In this document: positions 58,804 to 64,000 of the stretch, piece by piece
Position numbering within the stretch: position 1 is the first letter of the stretch
How the letters are laid out: the number at the start of each line of letters is the position of its first letter
DNA from: Maricaulis sp947259345
GTDB lineage: Bacteria; Pseudomonadota; Alphaproteobacteria; Caulobacterales; Maricaulaceae
NCBI GenBank assembly: GCA_965217205.1
Contig: OZ244254.1
Span: forward strand, 62,001 to 126,000
Direction of reading: 5' to 3'
Length of the DNA stretch: 64,000 bases
Translations under genes and position numbers: made by a program
The notes under the pieces: generated by a model
Told to the model about the DNA's origin: nothing
The model's database searches: none
What the model saw: the letters and a program-made list of their open reading frames with translations, nothing else

Positions 58804-61800
58804 ATGCCTGCCATGAAAAAGACAAGCCGGGGCAATCTTGCCCGAAATGCATTGCTGACGACGGCGATGGCCACCAGCGGAGCGGTACTCTTGGCGGGTG
58901 GGGCTCAGGCGCAGGACAATGCGACAGGAGCCCCGGACGGATATTCGCCGATTTCTGAGGTTGATGGTGTTTCGCGTGTTGCGATGGGGGCTGACGGTTC
59001 CGTCGAGCTCGTGATGACCGATGGCCGAACCGTCCTGATCGCGGCGGAAAATGTCAGTGTCGTGGATGGTGTGGTTTACCTCGCCGACGCTGCGCTTGAG
59101 GCCAATGCGCTGATGGGCGCCAGCGCTACAGCGGCAGCGGGCGGTGGCGGCGGTGCCATCCTGGGCGTCCTTGGCGGTGCCGGGTTGCTGGGAGCTGCGG
59201 CGGGCGGCGGCGGTGGCGGCGGTGGTGGCACAACGACGCCTCCACCTCCGACGAACACTAACCCGCCTGTTTTCAGCTCCGCGACGACCGCGGATGTCGA
59301 TGAAAACACAACGGGCACTGTCTATACGGCAACCGCGACAGACGCGGATGGCAATACGGTCACCTTCTCGATTGCGGGCGGTGCCGATGCGGGCCTGTTC
59401 TCCATCAATGGCACGACCGGTGCCGTCACCTTCAATGCGCCACCGGATTTCGAGAATCCGGGCGATTCCGGTTCCGACAATGATTATGAAATCACGATCC
59501 GTGCCTCGGATGGGGTCAATACAACCGATCAAACCGTGACCATCAGCGTCGGGGATGTGGACGAGAGCCCGACGATCACCTCGTCGGCGAGTGCGGCAGT
59601 TGATGAAAACAGCTCCGGCACAGTTTACACAGCAACGGCGACGGATCCCGAGGGCGCGTCCCTCACCTACAGCCTGAGTGGCACCGATGCGGCCCTGTTC
59701 GCGATTGATGCCAGCACCGGTGCCGTCACCTTCCTTGCCGCGCCCGACCATGAAAACCCGGCGGATGCCGATGGCGACAATGTCTATGACATCACCATCA
59801 CCGCTTCGGATGGCACCAATGACGTCACGCAGGATGTCGCGATTACGGTCAATCCGGTTGAAGAGGGGCCGGCGTCCTTCACTTCCGCTACCACCGCGAG
59901 TTACGACGAAAATGGCACTGACGTGGTCTATACGGCGACGGCAACAGATCCGGACAATGATACGATTACCTATTCGCTCGGTACGGGGGGCGATAGCGCA
60001 TTGTTCTCGATCGATTCCGGTACGGGCGAGCTGAGCTTCATCGCCGCGCCGGATTTCGAGGCACCGGCAGATGGCAATGGCGATAACGTCTACGAAGTTG
60101 ATATCCGGGCCAATGATGGCACGGCATCCACAACGCAGACGGTCTCGGTAACCGTCAATGATGTCAATGAAGCGCCTTCGATCTCGTCTGGCGCCTCCGC
60201 TTCGGTCGCCGAGAACTCTTCCGGAACAGTGTATACGGCAACAGCGTCCGACCCGGAGGGCGCGGCCCTTTCCTATTCTTTGACAGGAGCCGATGCGGCC
60301 CTGTTCACGATTGATGCCGGTACGGGTGCGGTGAGCTTCATTGCCCCGCCTGACTATGAGGCGCCTCTCGATAGCGATGGCGACAATGTATACGAGATCA
60401 CGGTGCAAGCCTCGGACGGAACGAACACAGCGACCCAGGGCGTCTCCGTTACAGTGACCAATCTCAATGAATTCGCTCCGGTTTTCACGTCAGCCGCGAC
60501 CGATTCTGTGGCGGAGGATACAGCGGGCAGTTTTTACACGGCGGCCGCCACAGATGGGGATGGCGACACCCTGACCTATTCCATTGCCAGTGGCGGTGAC
60601 GGGGCCTTGTTCCAGATTGATGCCGCAACTGGCGAGCTTCGCTTTGTTGCAGCGCCCGATTTCGAAAATCCCGGCGATGGCAATGGCGATAATGTGTACG
60701 AGCTGACGATCCAGGCATCGGATGGATCGAGCACGACGAGTCAGAGCTTGACCGTGAGCGTCACCAATGTGAACGCGGCACCGGTGATCACCTCTGCCTC
60801 GGCAACCAATTTTGCGGAAAATGGCGCGGGTGTTGCCTATACAATTATCGCGACGGACGGTGATGGCGACGGCATCACCTATTCGATCGGTGGCGCTGAT
60901 GCGGCGCTGTTCACGGTCGACGCCGGCACCGGCGCTGTCAGTTTCGTCGCACCGCCCGATTATGAAGCGCCGACCGACAATGGTGGCGACAATATCTATG
61001 ACATTACCGTAACCGCATCTGACGGCGTCCTGTCCGATACGGAAAGCGTCGCCATAACCGTGACCAATGTGAACGATGTCGCGCCTGTGATTACATCGGC
61101 GGCGAGCGCCTCCACCGCGGAAAATAACGCCGGCACAGTATACACGGCAGCTGCAACCGACGCGGAAGGTGACGCCATCACCTACACGATCACCGGGACT
61201 GATGCCGCCCTGTTCCAGATCAATGCGACGACAGGTGCTGTCAGGTTCCTCTCGCCGCCGGACTTCGAGAGCCCGGCGGACAATGGCGCAGACAATGTCT
61301 ATGATTTCACGGTCATCGCGTCTGATGGCTCACTCACCGACACGCAGGCGGTTGCTATCACCGTCACCAATGTCGACGAGTCAAACGCACCGGTCTTCTC
61401 GTCCGCCGCAAGTCAGTCAGTGTCTGAAAACCAGACCTCTGCCTATGTTGCGGTGGCGTCCGATCCGCAAGGCGACAGTGTTTCCTACTCGATCTCCGGA
61501 ACCGATGCGGGCCTGTTCTCGATTGACACCTCCACCGGTGAAGTGACGTTCAATACGGCCCCGGACGCGGAAGCGCCAGGCGATAGCAATGGTGACGGAA
61601 ACTACGAGTTCGTCGTCACCGCCAGCGACGGCTCGGCGACCAATGATCTGTCGGTCACGGTCAGTGTCGATGACATTACGGATGCGGCCGAGGTCCCGGA
61701 CAACGACACGACTGAAATCAGCATGGTTTCGGGTGGCTCCTATGTCGGCAATCTGGAGACCGCCGGCGATGAAGACTGGATCCGGGTCGAACTGGTGGCC

Positions 61801-63678
61801 GGTCAACGCTATGAGTTCAACCTGACAGGCACCGGCGCCGAGGAAGTCGAGGATCCCTATATCCGCCTCTTCGACGCGTCCGGGAACTTGATCGCCGAGA
61901 ATGATGACATCTCGCTCGGTTCGATCCGCGACAGCCGTTTGGCCTTCACCGCGGAAACCTCGGGAACCTATTATATCGAGGTCGATTCCTGGGATGGCGG
62001 GTCCGACGATGAGCGAACCGGGGAATACACGTTTGAATTCCACCATGTGGACCCGCTGAGCGCGTGGAACTACCAGGAAATTGGTGACTATCTGAATGCC
62101 AATGGCTTCGGGGGGCTTCAATGGGACCGGTCGACCGGAGATTCGATCTCGGTCAACATCACCGGGCTCACCTTGGCAGGCCAAACCCTCGCGCGGGCAG
62201 CGCTGCAGTTATGGACCGATGTGACCGGCATCACCTTCAATGAAGTTTCGGTCGGTGGCGAAATCACTTTTGATGATGAGGAGGAGGGTGCTTTTGCGGG
62301 GCCGGATTCGACCTCAGGCGGCTTTATCACTGCGGCAAGCGTCAATGTCGGGACGGATTGGCTTGATACTTACGGCAGTAACCTCGATGGCTACTCCTTC
62401 CAGACCTACATCCACGAAATTGGCCACGCACTCGGTCTGGGCCATGGCGGGCCGTATGATGGCTCCGCCGATTATGCGGTAGACGCGATCTATCTCAATG
62501 ACTCCTGGCAAGGCTCGGTGATGTCGTATTTCTCACAGAATGAGAATACCTATGTGAATGCGTCATTCGGCTATGTGATCGGGCCGCAAGTCGCTGACAT
62601 CATTGCTGTTCACGATATGTATGGAGCCTCTACCACAACGCGGACGGGCGATACGGTCTATGGCTATAACTCAACGGCCGGGAACACGATTTTCGACGCG
62701 ACTGCGTTCTCCAACCCAGTCAGCTTCACCATTTTCGATTCCGGGGGTGAAGACACGATGGACTATTCCGGGTCAGGCGCAGACCAGATCCTTGATCTCC
62801 GCGAGCAGGCCTATTCCAGCGTTCAGGGCCGGACCGGCAATGTGGGCATCGCCAAGGGCACGGTGATCGAGAATGCGATCGGCGGCGGCGGTGATGACGT
62901 GTTCATCGGCAATGATGCCGACAACACGCTGACCGGCAATGGCGGATCCGATACGTTCTACGCCTCCGGTGGAACCGATGTTTTCGATGGCGGCAGCGGT
63001 AATGATACCGCGGTCTTCTCGGGTGCGGCGGGCGATTACTCGGTCACGACCAACGGTTCCGGCAATACGGTTGTGACCGACAATCGTGCGGGCTCGCCGG
63101 ACGGTGTGGTCGAGCTGATCAGTGTCGAGACAATCACCTATGATGGCTCGTCCAGTCATCCGGAGTATTTCGGTGATCCGGACAATGCGGGACAGGAAGG
63201 TCTCGATACGGACAAGATGCCGGAACTGGCGCCGATCGATCCGCGCTTCGTCTGGAGCGAGGAGGGAGGACGCCCGGAGATGGTCTCGCTCAGCGACGTG
63301 AAGGAGGGCGATCATGGCCCTCATATCTACCCGCATCTGAGTGATGGCGACCTCGCATATCTGGAGTCACTGAGCGGAGATGAGGCCAATACCCGGCTTG
63401 CCTTTGACAAGAATGCCGAGACTGTCCAGGTCATGCGGGAGCTGGTCTTCGACAAGGCCAATGATGTCGACATCACGGAGTCTTGGGAAAAGTCGGGCCC
63501 GGTCATGGAGCCTCTGACTCTGCCGGAAGCAGCTGACTTGGCACTGGCCGCGAGCCTCAACGCGCACGTAGCCGGTTTCGAGTCAGACGGGCCAAGCGAC
63601 GACTTCCTGGATGTGTTCGACGCCCGCGATGCTCAAATGCTGGTTCTGTCCGACGAGGCCGCGGACGGCTGGGCTTAG
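58804..63678 (+). CDS. giant cadherin-repeat serralysin-type metalloprotease with RTX repeats
   Basis: A 1624-aa surface or secreted protein. Residues 1-35 resemble a Sec signal ending in AGGAQAQD. Residues 40-150 form a beta-rich segment (VELVMTDGRTVLIAAENVSVV) and a glycine-rich linker. Eight cadherin-like repeats follow (about 155-962), then a PPC-like domain (about 970-1080), a peptidase M10 domain with zinc motif HEIGHALGLGH at 1204-1214 and Met-turn M1240 in SVMSYF, RTX-like GGGGDDVFIG...GSGND repeats (about 1360-1400) and an unrecognised acidic tail of about 165 residues. It lies downstream of the type I secretion genes, which probably export it. Start at ATG 58804 behind GGGAGAG. Confidence 0.9.
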   Translation: MPAMKKTSRGNLARNALLTTAMATSGAVLLAGGAQAQDNATGAPDGYSPISEVDGVSRVAMGADGSVELVMTDGRTVLIAAENVSVVDGVVYLADAALEANALMGASATAAAGGGGGAILGVLGGAGLLGAAAGGGGGGGGGTTTPPPPTNTNPPVFSSATTADVDENTTGTVYTATATDADGNTVTFSIAGGADAGLFSINGTTGAVTFNAPPDFENPGDSGSDNDYEITIRASDGVNTTDQTVTISVGDVDESPTITSSASAAVDENSSGTVYTATATDPEGASLTYSLSGTDAALFAIDASTGAVTFLAAPDHENPADADGDNVYDITITASDGTNDVTQDVAITVNPVEEGPASFTSATTASYDENGTDVVYTATATDPDNDTITYSLGTGGDSALFSIDSGTGELSFIAAPDFEAPADGNGDNVYEVDIRANDGTASTTQTVSVTVNDVNEAPSISSGASASVAENSSGTVYTATASDPEGAALSYSLTGADAALFTIDAGTGAVSFIAPPDYEAPLDSDGDNVYEITVQASDGTNTATQGVSVTVTNLNEFAPVFTSAATDSVAEDTAGSFYTAAATDGDGDTLTYSIASGGDGALFQIDAATGELRFVAAPDFENPGDGNGDNVYELTIQASDGSSTTSQSLTVSVTNVNAAPVITSASATNFAENGAGVAYTIIATDGDGDGITYSIGGADAALFTVDAGTGAVSFVAPPDYEAPTDNGGDNIYDITVTASDGVLSDTESVAITVTNVNDVAPVITSAASASTAENNAGTVYTAAATDAEGDAITYTITGTDAALFQINATTGAVRFLSPPDFESPADNGADNVYDFTVIASDGSLTDTQAVAITVTNVDESNAPVFSSAASQSVSENQTSAYVAVASDPQGDSVSYSISGTDAGLFSIDTSTGEVTFNTAPDAEAPGDSNGDGNYEFVVTASDGSATNDLSVTVSVDDITDAAEVPDNDTTEISMVSGGSYVGNLETAGDEDWIRVELVAGQRYEFNLTGTGAEEVEDPYIRLFDASGNLIAENDDISLGSIRDSRLAFTAETSGTYYIEVDSWDGGSDDERTGEYTFEFHHVDPLSAWNYQEIGDYLNANGFGGLQWDRSTGDSISVNITGLTLAGQTLARAALQLWTDVTGITFNEVSVGGEITFDDEEEGAFAGPDSTSGGFITAASVNVGTDWLDTYGSNLDGYSFQTYIHEIGHALGLGHGGPYDGSADYAVDAIYLNDSWQGSVMSYFSQNENTYVNASFGYVIGPQVADIIAVHDMYGASTTTRTGDTVYGYNSTAGNTIFDATAFSNPVSFTIFDSGGEDTMDYSGSGADQILDLREQAYSSVQGRTGNVGIAKGTVIENAIGGGGDDVFIGNDADNTLTGNGGSDTFYASGGTDVFDGGSGNDTAVFSGAAGDYSVTTNGSGNTVVTDNRAGSPDGVVELISVETITYDGSSSHPEYFGDPDNAGQEGLDTDKMPELAPIDPRFVWSEEGGRPEMVSLSDVKEGDHGPHIYPHLSDGDLAYLESLSGDEANTRLAFDKNAETVQVMRELVFDKANDVDITESWEKSGPVMEPLTLPEAADLALAASLNAHVAGFESDGPSDDFLDVFDARDAQMLVLSDEAADGWA
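59260..61690 (+). repeat. eight tandem ~300-bp coding repeats (cadherin-like domains)
   Basis: In-frame repeats of about 98-102 codons. Each carries the order VxENxxGTVYTATATDxDGDxxTYSI, a DAALFxIDxxTGAVxF hinge, PPDFExPxDxxGDNxYD and TVTASDG...VTVTNVNE; the Asp/Glu positions suit calcium binding between domains. Repeats 1 to 8 differ enough that recent slippage is not evident. They explain the periodic signal in this stretch. Confidence 0.9.
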
Positions 63679-63685
63679 GTTGAAG

Positions 63686-63712
63686 GCGGGGAGGCGCCCT
63701 GGGTCTCCCCGC
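63686..63712 (+). terminator. GC-rich hairpin after the giant protease gene
   Basis: Eight-base perfect arms GCGGGGAG (63686-63693) and CTCCCCGC (63705-63712). There is little T-run after it (TCGCCTGTCC). A second hairpin GGGGGCTG/CAGCCCCC lies at 63753-63773. Either may terminate the protease message. The remaining about 110 bp before the next gene show no ORF of merit. Confidence 0.5.
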
Positions 63713-63883
63713 TCGCCTGTCCTGCCAAGTTGTGGAGTTTTCAATGCTTATGGGGGCTGTTGCGCAGCCCCCCATTGGGGCAAAACACCTTCGTTCAAGA
63801 GCATGCTTGGCTTGGCGTATCGGCAGGGTGCGGCCAGAATGAAATGAGCGGCGCTTTACGCGTCGACTTGGGGAGACTGGCGT

Positions 63884-64000
63884 TTGACGAGTCTGGTGAC
63901 AGGAGTGGCGGGCTTTATCGGGTTTCACGCCGCCCGGGCACGGCTGGAGGAGGGCGAGGATATTGTCGGTCTCGACAATATGAACGCCTATTATGACCCG
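63884..64000 (+). CDS. NAD-dependent sugar-nucleotide epimerase, 3'-truncated by the window
   Basis: Only the first 39 codons are present. The protein starts (TTG start) with TSLVTGVAGFIGFHAARARLEEG, a Rossmann motif GxxGxxG, followed by DIVGLDNMNAYYDP. This matches UDP-glucuronate 4-epimerase and related NDP-sugar epimerases, whose usual start is KxLVTGxAGFIGSH and GLDNLNDYYDP. The TTG is preceded by GGGAGA at seven bases. The gene would supply surface polysaccharide sugars. The rest of the gene lies beyond the window, so class is only approximate. Confidence 0.75.
   Translation, partial: MTSLVTGVAGFIGFHAARARLEEGEDIVGLDNMNAYYDP

Noticed and set aside
58597..60408. 603-codon opposite-strand frame across the cadherin repeats
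   Set aside because: A product of the repeated Asp/Thr codons of the cadherin domains; low-complexity translation with no family features.
59260..61690. Regular about 300-bp tandem repeats considered as a CRISPR or satellite array
   Set aside because: They are in-frame protein repeats with conserved codon positions; unit length is far above CRISPR repeat size and there are no spacers or cas genes.

Overview
The window reads as a contiguous piece of a GC-rich chromosome from a stalked or dimorphic alphaproteobacterium, most likely a Maricaulis-like member of the Maricaulales/Caulobacterales. Pointers are a GapR (DUF2312) nucleoid protein, a CpdR-type receiver that controls proteolysis, a TacA/NtrC-like sigma-54 regulator, many TonB/secretion functions, the two-gene pntA arrangement and a typical alphaproteobacterial codon style. 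I see no insertion sequence, prophage, integrase or CRISPR array. The genus is inferred from memory of gene families, not from a search.

Layout. 0-6.8 kb: a DksA/TraR zinc-finger protein, a 2OG-Fe(II) oxygenase, a DUF4269 protein, a methyltransferase, a secreted DUF6265-like protein, an unusual six-unit SFPD repeat protein, the proton-translocating transhydrogenase operon (pntAA-pntAB-pntB) and an aa3 oxidase subunit IV-like protein. 7-13 kb: a DUF7010 membrane protein coupled to a DesK/DesR-type two-component system, hydrolase and CPBP protease genes, and a sigma-54 response regulator. 13-20 kb: ASCH protein, gapR, and a leftward block of MASE1-CHASE-PAS histidine kinase, receiver protein, TPR protein and alpha/beta hydrolase. 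20-25.5 kb: a heterodimeric acyl-CoA dehydrogenase pair, a HAD phosphatase, rpmJ (bL36), a dienelactone hydrolase and an iron alcohol dehydrogenase.

25.5-34.4 kb: two tandem secreted DUF1194 (vWA) proteins translationally coupled to an MltB-type lytic transglycosylase, an MFS exporter, motA, an RBBP9-like hydrolase overlapping mnmC, and a WecG/TagA glycosyltransferase. 34.4-39.2 kb: a cobalamin riboswitch followed by a complete, overlapping B12 uptake operon (btuB-btuF-btuC-btuD). 39-47.6 kb: Mrp/ApbC, a Stf0 sulfotransferase, tRNA-Val(GAC), a large TonB-dependent receptor with highly-expressed-type codon use, cpdR divergent from an N-formylglutamate amidohydrolase, an XRE regulator and hisN. 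47.6-54 kb: a secreted protein plus lipoprotein methyltransferase pair, an Hsp20 gene with a ROSE-like leader, a pentapeptide-repeat protein, a deaminase-only RibD with gpmA, a structured RNA candidate (probably 6S RNA) and kdsD.

54.2-63.7 kb is the most distinctive region: a complete type I secretion system (ABC transporter, HlyD adaptor, TolC-like protein) followed by a 1624-residue protein. That protein has a signal-peptide-like N-terminus, a glycine-rich linker, eight cadherin-like repeats of about 100 residues, a PPC domain, a serralysin-type zinc protease with an intact active site, RTX repeats and an unrecognised acidic tail. The window ends in the first 39 codons of a sugar-nucleotide epimerase. 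Start codons were re-chosen in many genes from Shine-Dalgarno (SD) spacing and overlap with neighbours.
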